Shown here piece by piece: positions 8,031-16,700 of a DNA stretch of 64,000 bases. The notes beneath the pieces were generated by a model. It was not told the DNA's origin and did no database searches. It saw only the letters and a program-made list of their open reading frames with translations. The position numbers were made by a program, and so were the translations under genes. Numbering within the stretch: position 1 is the first letter of the stretch; every line of letters starts with the position of its first letter. Origin of the DNA: CAIVVT01 sp052145115 (GTDB taxonomy: Bacteria; Acidobacteriota; Terriglobia; Bryobacterales; Bryobacteraceae); NCBI GenBank assembly GCA_052145115.1, contig JBKQPG010000033.1:1-64000 (forward strand), in the 5' to 3' direction.

Positions 8031-8105
8031 TTATCCCCGATTCCGGGAGGCAGGATGGTCCAGTTCGGGCAGATTCTCGCGATGGACCCCGGCGTCAGTA
8101 TCCCG
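8031..8105 (-). pseudogene. Remnant of a second trpB 3' end
   Basis: Read on the minus strand, this segment encodes DTD-AGVH-RENLPELDHPA followed by a short tail and a stop. Intact trpB ends DTD-IY-RENLPELDHPA-stop at 8477. The DNA match is clearest between 8053-8082 and 8484-8513, where most differences fall at synonymous positions. An in-frame stop lies a few codons upstream, so only about 20 codons of trpB homology remain. It is therefore a diverged trpB C-terminal fragment, not a recent copy. It lies about 430 bp downstream of the functional trpB end, just ahead of the DUF433 gene. Confidence 0.8.
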
Positions 8106-8476
8106 GTACCCGGGTCATCGAAAAGCAGCTTGACAGCGGGTCTAAACTGGGGGTGGTAGCCCGCCCTTGCGGTCAGCCATCATTGCTCTTTGAAAAACGA
8201 ACGATTAGCGCAGAACACATCGAACGATAGCCAGTTAAGCCATTCATTCTAAAAGTCAAAGTCGATATTTGGCTTTGTTCCTCCATTTTTGTGTTTTTGC
8301 GCCGTCGCGCCCAATCATCACTCGTTCGAGACGCTGTAAAAAGTGATGAATTGTGATGAAACTGCAAAGCCTATCGAAATAGTGGCCATTGCCCCGCGTC
8401 GACCATGGCGCGCCGCCCGCTCTCGGGCATCCTCGCGCTCCCCAGGGCGCCTGCCCGCCGCGCCGTGCCCGCACCC
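8106..8476. other. AT-richer non-coding stretch between trpB and its remnant
   Basis: No supportable gene lies here. The stretch 8190-8400 is visibly richer in A and T than the flanking trp genes and contains runs such as TTTTTGTGTTTTTGC. Because it sits between the functional trpB end and the displaced trpB fragment, it may be the leftover of a larger inserted element (inference). I see no integrase remnant or inverted termini. Confidence 0.5.
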
Positions 8477-9685
8477 TCACGCCGGATGGTCCAGCTCCGG
8501 CAGGTTCTCGCGGTAGATGTCGGTGTCCTTGTCGCCCCGTCCGGAGAGGTTGATCAGGAACACCCCGTCGCGCGCAAGTGGCGCCCTTTTAATGACTTCC
8601 GCGACCGCATGGGCCGACTCCAGCGCCGGGATGAGCCCCTCGGTGTGGGCCAGCGTGCGGGCAGCGTCGAGGGCCTCCTGGTCGGTCACGGAGACGTACT
8701 CGGCGCGGCCTTGGTCGTGCAGCCAGGCGTGCTCCGGACCGACCAGCGCATAGTCCAGACCGGCCGAAACCGAGTGCGTCAAAGACACCTGACCTTGTTG
8801 ATTCTGAAGGAGATAACTGTACGCACCGTGCAGCACGCCGGGGCTGCCGCCGGCGAACCGGGCAGCGTGTTCGCCCAGCGCCGCGCCCCGTCCGCCGGCC
8901 TCCACGCCGATCAGCTCGACGCCCGCGTCCGGCACGAACGCCGTGAAGATGCCGATCGAGTTCGAGCCGCCGCCGACACAGGCCACCACCGCGTCCGGCA
9001 GGCGGCCCGTGCGGTCGAGCATCTGGGCCCGGGCTTCGTCGCCGATGCAGCGCTGGAAGTCCCTTACAATCAACGGATACGGGTGCGCGCCGAGAGCCGA
9101 GCCGAGCAGATAATGGGTCGATTCGACGTTGGTCACCCAGTCGCGCATGGCCTCGCTGATGGCGTCCTTCAACGTCCGGCTCCCCGAGGCGACGGCGGCG
9201 ACCTTGGCGCCCAGCAGGCGCATGCGGAAGACGTTCAGGCGCTGCCGCCGCATATCCTCCTCGCCCATGTAAACCACACATTCCAAACCGAATAGCGCGC
9301 AGACCGTGGCCGTGGCCACGCCATGCTGGCCGGCGCCGGTCTCGGCGATGACGCGGCGCTTGCCCATGCGCCGGGCCAGCAGCACCTGGCCCAGGCAGTT
9401 GTTGATTTTGTGCGCGCCGGTGTGCAGCAAGTCCTCGCGTTTGAAGAAGATGCGCGCCCCGCCGAGGCTCTCGCCGAGGCGCTTCGCCTCATAAAGCGGC
9501 GTCGGGCGGCCGGCGTAGTTGCGCAGCAGGTCGTCGAGCTCGGCCTGGAACGCGGGGTCGGAACGGGCGGCGCGATAGGCTGCTTCGAGCTCCTCCAGCG
9601 GGGCCATGAGCGTCTCCGGGACGTAGCGCCCGCCGTATGGCCCGTAGTGGCCTCCGGCGTCGGGGGTGGGGGATTCGATGCTCAT
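8477..9685 (-). CDS. trpB: Tryptophan synthase beta subunit
   Basis: The PLP enzyme that joins indole to serine. It is 402 residues, the normal length for the TrpB1 class. The PLP lysine is K93 in HTGAHKINN, and the glycine-rich phosphate loop appears as CVGGGSNSIG; GGRYVPETLMAPL near the start is the usual TrpB1 N-terminus. AAGGAG precedes the ATG, and trpF ends 6 bp upstream, so trpC-F-B form one transcript. The C-terminus is complete. A diverged copy of its last codons lies 430 bp downstream, and its natural partner trpA is displaced to 5432. Confidence 0.96.
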   Translation of the reverse strand: MSIESPTPDAGGHYGPYGGRYVPETLMAPLEELEAAYRAARSDPAFQAELDDLLRNYAGRPTPLYEAKRLGESLGGARIFFKREDLLHTGAHKINNCLGQVLLARRMGKRRVIAETGAGQHGVATATVCALFGLECVVYMGEEDMRRQRLNVFRMRLLGAKVAAVASGSRTLKDAISEAMRDWVTNVESTHYLLGSALGAHPYPLIVRDFQRCIGDEARAQMLDRTGRLPDAVVACVGGGSNSIGIFTAFVPDAGVELIGVEAGGRGAALGEHAARFAGGSPGVLHGAYSYLLQNQQGQVSLTHSVSAGLDYALVGPEHAWLHDQGRAEYVSVTDQEALDAARTLAHTEGLIPALESAHAVAEVIKRAPLARDGVFLINLSGRGDKDTDIYRENLPELDHPA

Positions 9686-9691
9686 AACTCC

Positions 9692-10315
9692 TTATTCCTC
9701 TTCTGGTTCCACCGCCCGGACGGCCGCGATGAAGGCCCGCACTTTGACCGGGTCTTTGCGGCCCGGCGCGGACTCGAGACGGGAGCAGGCGTCGACGCCC
9801 CAGGGCCGTGCTTCGCGAACCGCCTGGGCGACGTTGCCGGCGTCGAGGCCACCGGCCAGGACGATCCGGCCGGGCAGCCCGCGCACCTGTCTCCAGTCGA
9901 AGACGCGGCCCGTGCCGCCGCGCTGCGACCCGGCAGGCGTATCTATAAGAGAACATTCAGGCGGCGAGGGCGCGGCGAGGGCGGCGCGGAGGCGGTCGGC
10001 GAGGTCCGGGCCGGCCGCAAGCGCCTGCCAGAAGGGGACGGTCAGAGGCGGAACGAGGCCGTGGATCTGGGCCAGGTCCAGGCCGGCGAGCCCGACGGTT
10101 TCCGTGACCTCCTCCGCGGTCGGATCCACAAAGACGCCTACTTTCAGTGTGTTGGAGCCAAGCTTGGCGGTGATTCCGGCGGCGGCTTGCGGCGTGATGC
10201 AGCGCGGGCTGCCGGACCAGAAGTTGAAGCCGAGGGCGTCAGCTCCGGCTTCGAGGGCCGCGAGGGCGTCGGCGAGGGTGGTGATTCCACAGATCTTGAC
10301 GAATATGTGCTGCAT
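9692..10315 (-). CDS. trpF: Phosphoribosylanthranilate isomerase
   Basis: It catalyses the Amadori rearrangement of phosphoribosylanthranilate in tryptophan synthesis. The N-terminal VKICGIT motif with the catalytic cysteine is present, followed by GADALGFNFW. The C-terminal half contains LAGGLDAGNVAQAV and the GVDACSRLESAPGRKD phosphate-binding segment, which normally reads GVD-SSG-VE-SPG-KD. The length of 207 residues is standard. The gene lies 27 bp after trpC and 6 bp before trpB. Confidence 0.93.
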   Translation of the reverse strand: MQHIFVKICGITTLADALAALEAGADALGFNFWSGSPRCITPQAAAGITAKLGSNTLKVGVFVDPTAEEVTETVGLAGLDLAQIHGLVPPLTVPFWQALAAGPDLADRLRAALAAPSPPECSLIDTPAGSQRGGTGRVFDWRQVRGLPGRIVLAGGLDAGNVAQAVREARPWGVDACSRLESAPGRKDPVKVRAFIAAVRAVEPEEE

Positions 10316-10342
10316 CTCGGAGGGGCCGCTATCCCCTGTCCT

Positions 10343-11176
10343 TCAATCATCTCTGCCGATGATGGCGCGCAGGGCGGCGTGCACGTCGGGCGCGGTCATC
10401 AGGTGCTCGCCCACCAGGAAGGCCTGGAAGCCGCAGGCCGTCAGGCGGTCGATGTCGGCGCGGGAGTGGATGCCGCTCTCGGCGACCTTCACGACGTCAG
10501 CGGGAATGTGCGGCGCGAGGCTCTCGGCGGTCTCCAGCGAAACCGTAAATGTCCTTAGGTCTCTGTTGTTTACACCGATGATGCGGGCCCCGGCGGAGAG
10601 CGCTTTGTCGAGTTCTTCCCGATCGTGCACCTCGACCAGCGAGTCCATCGCGTACTCATCCGCAAGCGCCTGGAAACGATGGATTTGGCCGGCCGTCAAC
10701 AGGGCGGCGATGAGCAGGATGGCGTCGGCGCCGGAGGCGGCGGATTCGACGACATCGATCTCGTCGATGGTGAAGTCCTTGCGCAGGACAGGCAGGGCGG
10801 CGCAGGCACGGGCGGTCTTGAGGTCGCCGAGCGAGCCCTGGAAGAACTCCTTATCGGTCAATACGCTGAGGGCGCTGGCGCCGCCGGCGAAGTAGTCCAT
10901 GGCGTGGCGGGTGGGGTTGAAATTGTCGCACAGCAGGCCCTTGCTCGGGCTGGCCTTCTTGATCTCGGCGATGATCGCCAACCTTCGCATGGCTTCGGCG
11001 GGCAAGGCGTGGGGCGCGAGATGACCCTCGACGAGGGCCTGGCGGAACGGGCGGCGCTGGCCGCGCTGGGCCTCGGCGGTGCTTTCCAGGGCCTTGCGCT
11101 GCAGGAGCTTGACGCGGACTTCCTGACGCTTGACGGCGACGATGCGGGCCAGGATGTCGGGGATGTCCGGCGGCAT
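10343..11176 (-). CDS. trpC: Indole-3-glycerol phosphate synthase
   Basis: It closes the indole ring from carboxyphenylaminodeoxyribulose phosphate. Recognisable parts are PDILARIVAVKRQEV at the start, IAEIKKASPSKG with the catalytic lysine, LRKDFTIDEIDVVES, GVNNRDLRTF and VAESGIHS. I place the start at the ATG at 11176, 9 nt after a perfect GGAGG, rather than at the longer in-frame ATG at 11218; this gives 277 residues, close to the family norm. It is the first gene of the trp operon and is divergent from abiEii. trpE, trpG and trpD are not in this window. Confidence 0.93.
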   Translation of the reverse strand: MPPDIPDILARIVAVKRQEVRVKLLQRKALESTAEAQRGQRRPFRQALVEGHLAPHALPAEAMRRLAIIAEIKKASPSKGLLCDNFNPTRHAMDYFAGGASALSVLTDKEFFQGSLGDLKTARACAALPVLRKDFTIDEIDVVESAASGADAILLIAALLTAGQIHRFQALADEYAMDSLVEVHDREELDKALSAGARIIGVNNRDLRTFTVSLETAESLAPHIPADVVKVAESGIHSRADIDRLTACGFQAFLVGEHLMTAPDVHAALRAIIGRDD

Positions 11177-11270
11177 GAGGATAATCCTCCACCATAGCAG
11201 ACGCCGGCGAGAGGTCAATCCGTCAGCCGGATCGGGCTGCGTTTCGATGATCCGAACGGACGTGGTGACT

Positions 11271-11313
11271 TGTCCGATGGCGCCACCAATCGGCCACTAT
11301 GCTCGATCGGACA
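11271..11313. promoter_or_regulatory. Spaced inverted repeat between trpC and abiEii
   Basis: TGTCCGAT at 11271-11278 is matched by its exact complement ATCGGACA at 11306-11313, 27 nt apart. It lies in the region between two divergent genes, so it could be an operator or a folded leader. No regulator can be named. Confidence 0.3.
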
Positions 11314-11459
11314 GCGATTAGGTGCAAGGTCGAAACGATGAACAGACGGATAACCGGCATATCGAAGTGCACCTGCCCCCTGGCCTGACGGAGACCATTG
11401 GGCTTGCCATCAAGTGCTTTGCTACGCTCAACATTTACCACCGCCGTTTTCGAGGTGCC

Positions 11460-12311
11460 ATGGATTTTGCAGAGGTTCGAAGGCTTACGATCATTGCGCT
11501 CTTCTCGGACGACCACCTTTTTGAACAGATAGTACTCAAGGGCGGAAACGCTTTGAGCCTCATCTACGGCCTGAGTTCTCGAACCTCTCTAGACCTCGAT
11601 TTTTCGATTGAGAAGGACTTCGTTGACCTGGACGATACCCGAGGGCGCATTTTTCGAACTGTCAAGGAACGATTCGCCGCGGCTGGCTTTGTTGTTTTCG
11701 ATGAGAGTTTTGAGCCAAAGCCCCAGGTGCTCGGCCCTCCCCAAGAGGCGTGGTGGGGCGGCTACGAACTCAAGTTCAAGCTCATCGAGGACGCCAAACA
11801 CAAGTCCTTCGGCGGGAATCTTGAGGCCGTCCGCCGAAATGCCCTCGTAGTAGGCCCCGAGCAGCAGCGCAAGTTCTCGGTCGACATGAGCAAGTTCGAG
11901 TATTGCGAAGGCAAGGTTGAACGCGAGCTGGATTCCTACGCGATTTATGTCTACAGCCCTGCGATGATTGTCGTCGAGAAGCTCCGGGCGATTTGCCAGC
12001 AAATGCCGGAGTACAGTCTTCGGAGTAAGCCCAGCGCGAGGGCGCGCGATTTTTACGATATCTGGCGCGTCACGACGGCAGCGAGCATCAACTTGGCAAC
12101 GGCACAGAGCATCGAGCTCGCCAAGCACATCTTCGCCGCGAAAAGGGTCCCCCTGGCGCTGCTTGGGAAGGTTAGCGACCAACGCGAGGTCCACCGACCA
12201 GACTGGCCGGCCGTGGTGGCAGCGGTCGCAGAGAGCCTGAACGACTTTGATTTCTACTTCGATTTTGTGATCGATCGGATTGCGGCCCTAAAAACCCTTT
12301 GGGTAGAATAG
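11460..12311 (+). CDS. AbiEii-type nucleotidyltransferase toxin
   Basis: A 283-residue AbiEii/AbiGii family protein. The nucleotidyltransferase core reads VLKGGNALSLIY at about 26-37, then SSRTSLDLDFS with D45 and D47 as candidate metal ligands, and later ARARDFYDIWRV. Family members are toxins that transfer nucleotides, with tRNA as target in studied relatives. I place the start at the ATG at 11460 because GAGG lies just upstream and family members begin this way; a GTG at 11322 would add 46 residues. The usual order is antitoxin then toxin on one strand, but here the antitoxin-like gene is convergent and the two 3' ends overlap by 24 bp. Confidence 0.85.
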   Translation: MDFAEVRRLTIIALFSDDHLFEQIVLKGGNALSLIYGLSSRTSLDLDFSIEKDFVDLDDTRGRIFRTVKERFAAAGFVVFDESFEPKPQVLGPPQEAWWGGYELKFKLIEDAKHKSFGGNLEAVRRNALVVGPEQQRKFSVDMSKFEYCEGKVERELDSYAIYVYSPAMIVVEKLRAICQQMPEYSLRSKPSARARDFYDIWRVTTAASINLATAQSIELAKHIFAAKRVPLALLGKVSDQREVHRPDWPAVVAAVAESLNDFDFYFDFVIDRIAALKTLWVE

Positions 12312-13175
12312 GTGCCACGCAGCATCGAACGAGGTCTGCCGCATGTCGTGTGCGAGGTAGAAATCGAACTCTAGCCCGAGCTTCTTCAGGCGGTTATACT
12401 GCCTCTCGTCATAGCCAGCACGCTGCATGTAGAAGCCGATGACCTGATGGTACGGGTAGACGTAGTCGAGCTTCTTAAGCGTCGCAATCAGCGTGCCGAT
12501 AGAAAGCCGGTCTTTGGCGCTACGGTAGGCCTCAAGCACCTGGTAGACGCCGCCGCCGTAGCTCGGGCGCACAGCGATGTCGATGAGCGTGCGCTCCAGT
12601 TTTGTTACCTCGAGGCTCTCCCCGTCTACGACCATCGGGCCAACTTCCAGGCGCTCCGTGTACTTGCCGTTGATGAGCACGAGCTTCGACTCCTCATATT
12701 GAATAGAGAAGTTCGACTGTCGCTGCTTTGCGGCAAACGCGCGCTTGATTCCCTCTTGGGTGAGACTGCCACCACGAGGCTTTTCGCTTTGCTCGGAGTT
12801 CACGTAGATGGTTTTCGGGAGTTGCTCAGTGAGCGAGTGCAGGGAGACCGCCGTTGCATGGCAGAGGTAGGCGTTTCGTTTGAGTGATAGCGCGACTGCA
12901 TAGGGTGAGGCCTTGCCCCAGGCGTAGCGCACGATCTCCTTAGCATCAGGGTAGTTCTCCGCTGAAAGTCGGACCTCCTTCAGACTGGTTTTTGTCCGCA
13001 GGTACTCAGAAAAATCGCGTGCGTTGGTCTCTTGCGTGAGCCGCCAATCGTTACGGTGCTGCGCTAGAATGCTTGCAAGCTCCCCCGGCCAATAGATCTT
13101 CTGTGCTGAATTCTCGAAGAGCTTTACAATGTCGGGCTTTGCGATGTCGATCCGAGACGGTCTTCCCCGTGCCAT
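12288..13175 (-). CDS. AbiEi-like antitoxin / transcriptional regulator
   Basis: A 295-residue protein whose N-terminus (KPDIVKLFENSAQKIYWPGELASILAQHRNDW) looks like the winged-helix start of AbiEi antitoxins. The middle includes RNAYLCHATAVSLHSL, the usual AbiEi stretch after the winged helix, and the C-terminal half fits the AbiEi C-terminal region (LERTLIDIAVRPSYGGG). AbiEi proteins neutralise AbiEii and repress their own promoter by binding inverted repeats. Two related palindromes stand upstream (13198-13223 and 13296-13327), the nearer one covering the predicted -10. AGAGG lies 6 nt before the ATG. The convergent orientation relative to the toxin is unusual. Confidence 0.78.
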   Translation of the reverse strand: MARGRPSRIDIAKPDIVKLFENSAQKIYWPGELASILAQHRNDWRLTQETNARDFSEYLRTKTSLKEVRLSAENYPDAKEIVRYAWGKASPYAVALSLKRNAYLCHATAVSLHSLTEQLPKTIYVNSEQSEKPRGGSLTQEGIKRAFAAKQRQSNFSIQYEESKLVLINGKYTERLEVGPMVVDGESLEVTKLERTLIDIAVRPSYGGGVYQVLEAYRSAKDRLSIGTLIATLKKLDYVYPYHQVIGFYMQRAGYDERQYNRLKKLGLEFDFYLAHDMRQTSFDAAWHLFYPKGF

Positions 13176-13197
13176 GGCGGTCCTCTTCTCATTGAGT

Positions 13198-13223
13198 CCG
13201 ATAAGGTATATATACCATATCGG
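13198..13223. promoter_or_regulatory. 26-bp near-perfect palindrome, probable AbiEi operator O1
   Basis: The arms CCGATA-A-GGTATA and TATACC-A-TATCGG pair everywhere except one A/A position. The core GGTATATATACC is shared with a second palindrome about 100 bp upstream. It overlaps the predicted -10 of the abiEi promoter and ends 22 bp before the start codon, which fits autorepression. Confidence 0.7.
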
Positions 13224-13236
13224 ATCAATGAATCAA
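13209..13236 (-). promoter_or_regulatory. Predicted sigma-70 promoter of abiEi
   Basis: On the minus strand, a -35 TTGATT (13236-13231) is followed after 16 nt by TATATA (13214-13209). This would start transcription near 13200, about 25 nt before the ATG and upstream of the AGAGG ribosome-binding site. The -10 lies inside the palindrome core. Confidence 0.55.
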
Positions 13237-13295
13237 AGGGCTGATTTCAACTCTAAGTGCTTGAGGGAACAAGTGTTTGTCTGCCCGATTGCTGA

Positions 13296-13327
13296 GATCT
13301 TGTTAGGTATATATACCTAACAAGATC
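13296..13327. promoter_or_regulatory. 32-bp perfect palindrome, probable operator O2
   Basis: Positions 13296-13311 are exactly complementary to 13312-13327, with ends GATCTTG and CAAGATC and the centre AGGTATATATACCT. The centre matches that of the 13198-13223 palindrome; the two centres are 101 bp apart. A perfect 32-bp palindrome of this composition is very unlikely by chance in GC-rich DNA. Confidence 0.75.
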
Positions 13328-13572
13328 ATGGTTAGCTACTCAGAAACCGTTCCGTGACTGCGCAATCGGCATATCGGATATGTGGTCGGGGCGATAAACG
13401 GCGTTAACGGGAAGTGGCCCGGTGCCGCCGAATTCGGAGTGACTCAGAATCGAGGTGTGCAGGGAGGGGTTGAGCGGCCGGGGTGGCGCAGGAGGAGATC
13501 CGCTCTCAGCGGTCAGGGCTCGCAACGGGTCACAGCAACGTACGACCGCTCCGTTGCAAGTCGCGTCTTGAA

Positions 13573-13610
13573 GCCGGACCTGGCGGTCCGGCGCAGGCGT
13601 GGCCGCCTGC
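13573..13610. repeat. Two adjacent hairpins sharing a TGGC loop
   Basis: GCCGGACC-TGGC-GGTCCGGC (13573-13592) is directly followed by GCAGGCG-TGGC-CGCCTGC (13593-13610). Both stems are perfect. There is no T-run, so these look like a dispersed palindromic element rather than a terminator, although they could still protect the 3' end of a transcript. Confidence 0.6.
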
Positions 13611-13646
13611 CCCACTCCACGCAGCACACCCGCTCCCTGGCGGTCG

Positions 13647-13702
13647 CGGCTCAGTCACGTCGGCTCAGTAACGTCGGCTCGGTCACCTCGTCCCAGTAAC
13701 GT
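13647..13702. repeat. Four tandem 14-bp units
   Basis: The units are CGGCTCAGTCACGT, CGGCTCAGTAACGT, CGGCTCGGTCACCT and CGTCCCAGTAACGT, directly adjacent and ending 18 bp short of the receptor stop codon. Function unknown. Confidence 0.7.
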
Positions 13703-13720
13703 CGTCTCCGCGACAGGCCA

Positions 13721-16700
13721 CTAGAAGATATAGCGGACGGCGGCCTGGATTTGGCGTGGCGCGGCGGCGCTCACGATCTGGCCGAAGCTCGGACTAGTGA
13801 CGTTGCCGTCGACGGCGGCGGGGCCGTAGAACTGCGCGTGGTTGAAGGCGTTGAAGGCCTCCAGCCGCAACTCCAGGGAGCGTGTTTCGCCGAGTGTCAC
13901 GCGTTTGTGCAGCGCGAGGTCGTAGTTGACGATGCCCGGTCCCGAGAAGAAGCGCCGCGCCGCGGCGCCAAGCTGGCCCAGCGGCGGCAGCGCGAAAGCC
14001 CCCGGATTGAATGCCGGCGCGCCATTGCGCGGGTCCGTGTTGAGGAGCAGCGCCGCGCCCGTGGTGGAAGGCGTATCGACGCCGTCGTTGTTGATGCCGT
14101 TCGGAATCGTGCCCAGAAGCGAGGTGTCGTTGTTGTTGTAAAGCGTGACCGGCAGTCCGGTGCTGAAGCGGGTGATGCCGCTGAGCGACCAACCGGCGGT
14201 CCAGCGCGACCGGCCGAGCCAGCGCTGCAGGGGCAGCTTCCAATCGTAGCTGGCGACAAAGTTGTGCCGCATGTCGAAGGCCGACAATGCGCGGCTGAGG
14301 CTCGGGTTGAGCGGATTGACGGCCTCGGAGAGGCTCGAAGACTGGTCGATCGATTTGCTGTAGGTGTAAGCGATTTGCAACTCCGCGGCCCGTCCCGAAT
14401 GGCGCAGACTCAGCTCGAGCGCGTTGTAATCGGAGTTGCCGATGGTCTTCTGCAAGGTCACCGCCGCGAACTGCGAGCTGAACGGCCCGCGCGTGCCGTC
14501 GATCTGCTGGCCCGCGGTGGATTGATAAACGCCGCTCTCGCCGAACGGTCCGCAGGTGGCCGTGCCCGGCGCGACCCGGTCGGGCTGGCTGAGGCTCAGG
14601 CAGAGCGCCGGGTTGCCGGGGTTGGCCGAGAGGAGCACCAGCAAATGATGCGCCTGCGAGCCGACGTAGTTGGCGCTCAAGACCGTGCCTGTGCCGAACT
14701 CGCGTTGCAGCGACAATGTGTAACTCTCGCTATACGGCGTGACGTTGCGCGCGTAGAACGACGGCACGCCCGTGATGGGCAGATAACTGGACCAATCGAC
14801 GCTCGTGTCGGGCTGCTGCGCCGAGGCGCCACTGGCTTGAATCGGAGAGGGGAAGCGCTGGCCGACGCTGTTGCCCGTCGCGGCGGTGACGAACGGCGTC
14901 GCGAACAGCGGCGGAGCGAAGCTGTCGTAGTCGTATCCGTAGGGCGGGTTGGCGCTCATGATGCCGGCCGAGAGACCCTCGATTGCCGTGTAAAAGAGGC
15001 CATAGCCCGCGCGGACGCTGGTGCGGCCCGCGCCGCCGGTCAACGCGTGCAGCCAGTCCGCGTCGCCCGCGTGGGGCGACCACGCCAGACCGATGCGCGG
15101 CGCGAGGTCGTTGTAGCGCGTAGGCGCGAGCGTCGACGGGATGCCGGGGTCGCCGGGGAAGACGAGGCCCGTCGGCGCTCCAGGGTAGACGACGGACTGC
15201 TCACCGGCCACCAGAGTTTGCAACTGATTGTATTTTTCGTGCCAGGGCGGCAGCACGTCCCAGCGCAGGCCGTAATTGAGCGTGAGGTTGGGCCGCAACT
15301 GCCAGCTATCCTGCGCGTACAGGCCGAGGTAGTGGTTGCGCAGATAGAAGGGGCGCGAATCGCCCTGCGCGTAGCTGCTGGCAATGCCCAGCAGGAAGTC
15401 GGCGAAGTCCGAGCCGGTCTCCGTTCCCTGGAAGAGGAACGAGCCGTTGAACGTGGCATCGGGATTCACGTTGACCTGGTCCAGGTGCAGGCTTGCGCCT
15501 GCCTTCAGGCTATGCGTGCCGCGGATCAGGGCGAAGCTGTCGGAGATCTGATAAGTGTTGTTTACCTGATCGACGCCGGTGGTGTCGACGCCCAGCGTGA
15601 AGTCGTTGAAGCTGACGTTCTCGATGCCCTCGATCGATGGCGCGAGGGCGACGATGCCGGGCGCGCCACTGGCCGTAGTGAACCCTTGGGATGCCAGAGT
15701 CGGACCGACGCCGCCCTGCGGCCGGCCGATCCGGTTCGCCGCGCGGGTGTAGCCCAGATGCAACTCATTAACAGATGTGGCGCTCAGCACCGTGGTCAGG
15801 CCGAGCGTGGCAAGCTGGGCGCGGCCGTCCGAGAGCGCGTTGAAGCCCGGCACATTCGCGCCGCCCTGGGCCGTGGGATAGGGGTTGTCGAGGTTGTAGG
15901 CGTCGGTGTGGTAGTAAGCCGAGAGAGTCCCATAGCGTGTTGTGGCATCCGCGCGGATCGCGCCTTTATCGTCGTTGAGGGTCTCCGTGCCGGATGAAGT
16001 CGAGAAGATGTCGGCGCCCTGATTCGGCGTGGGGATATAAGGGAGCAGCGATTGCGCCGGGCGCGACCAGGCGCGCTGCGGGATCTGCGCCCCTGGCAGC
16101 ACGCACTGTTCCGCCGTGGCGCAGCCTGGCGTGTAATAGGGCTCCCCGGGCGCGACCGCGTAGCCCAGGCGCTGGGTGAGGAGGTTGGCCCAATACTGGC
16201 CGTTCACCTTGCCGGAGAGCGTCGACGCGATGTCGGAGAGGTCGCCGCCGCGGTCTGCCAGCGAGGGCACCGCGATGCGGCCGGTCTCGATGCCCTGGCG
16301 CATGCGCGTGCCTTGAAAATCGGCGAAGAAGAAGACGTGCTCCCGGCGTAGGGGGCCGCCCAGCGTCGCGCCATATTGGTCGCGGTCATAAGCCGCGCGT
16401 TCGGTGGCGAGGAAGTTGCGCGCATCGAGTGCGGTGTCGCGACGGTATTCGAACAACGAGCCGTGGAAATGGTTGTCTCCGCTCTTGCTGGTCACGATGA
16501 CCTGCGCGCCGCCGAAGTTGCCGTATTCGGCGTCGAAGTTGCCGGTGAGGACGCGCACCTCCTGGATTGAGTCCAGGTTCGGCACGATCGCCGCGCCCAT
16601 GTTGAAGTCCTCCTGCGCCGAGGCGCCGTTGAGCGTGAAGCCGTTCGCCGTCTCGCGCTGGCCGCGCACGCTGAGATTGCCAGGGTTCAGATCGCCCGAG

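Larger units (their letters stand above)
13328..13720. other. Non-coding region with twin hairpins and a short tandem repeat
   Basis: No gene seen. It contains two back-to-back hairpins with the same TGGC loop (13573-13592 and 13593-13610) and four 14-bp repeats (13647-13702), listed separately. It separates the AbiE module from the 3' end of the TonB-dependent receptor gene. Confidence 0.6.

Noticed and set aside
11191..11218. TTGACC-16-TATGGT promoter for trpC on the minus strand
   Set aside because: The -10 lies directly against the GGAGG of trpC, so transcription would start inside the ribosome-binding site. The match is probably coincidental.
11322..11459. N-terminal extension of the AbiEii-type toxin from GTG at 11322
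   Set aside because: The ATG at 11460 has GAGG just upstream and gives the usual family N-terminus; the extension has no recognisable similarity.
13647..13702. Short array read as a CRISPR
   Set aside because: Units are 14 bp and directly adjacent, with no spacers; a tandem repeat, and no cas genes are present.
13751..15997. 748-codon plus-strand open frame
   Set aside because: Antisense of the Oar-like receptor; arginine- and alanine-rich product without any domain.
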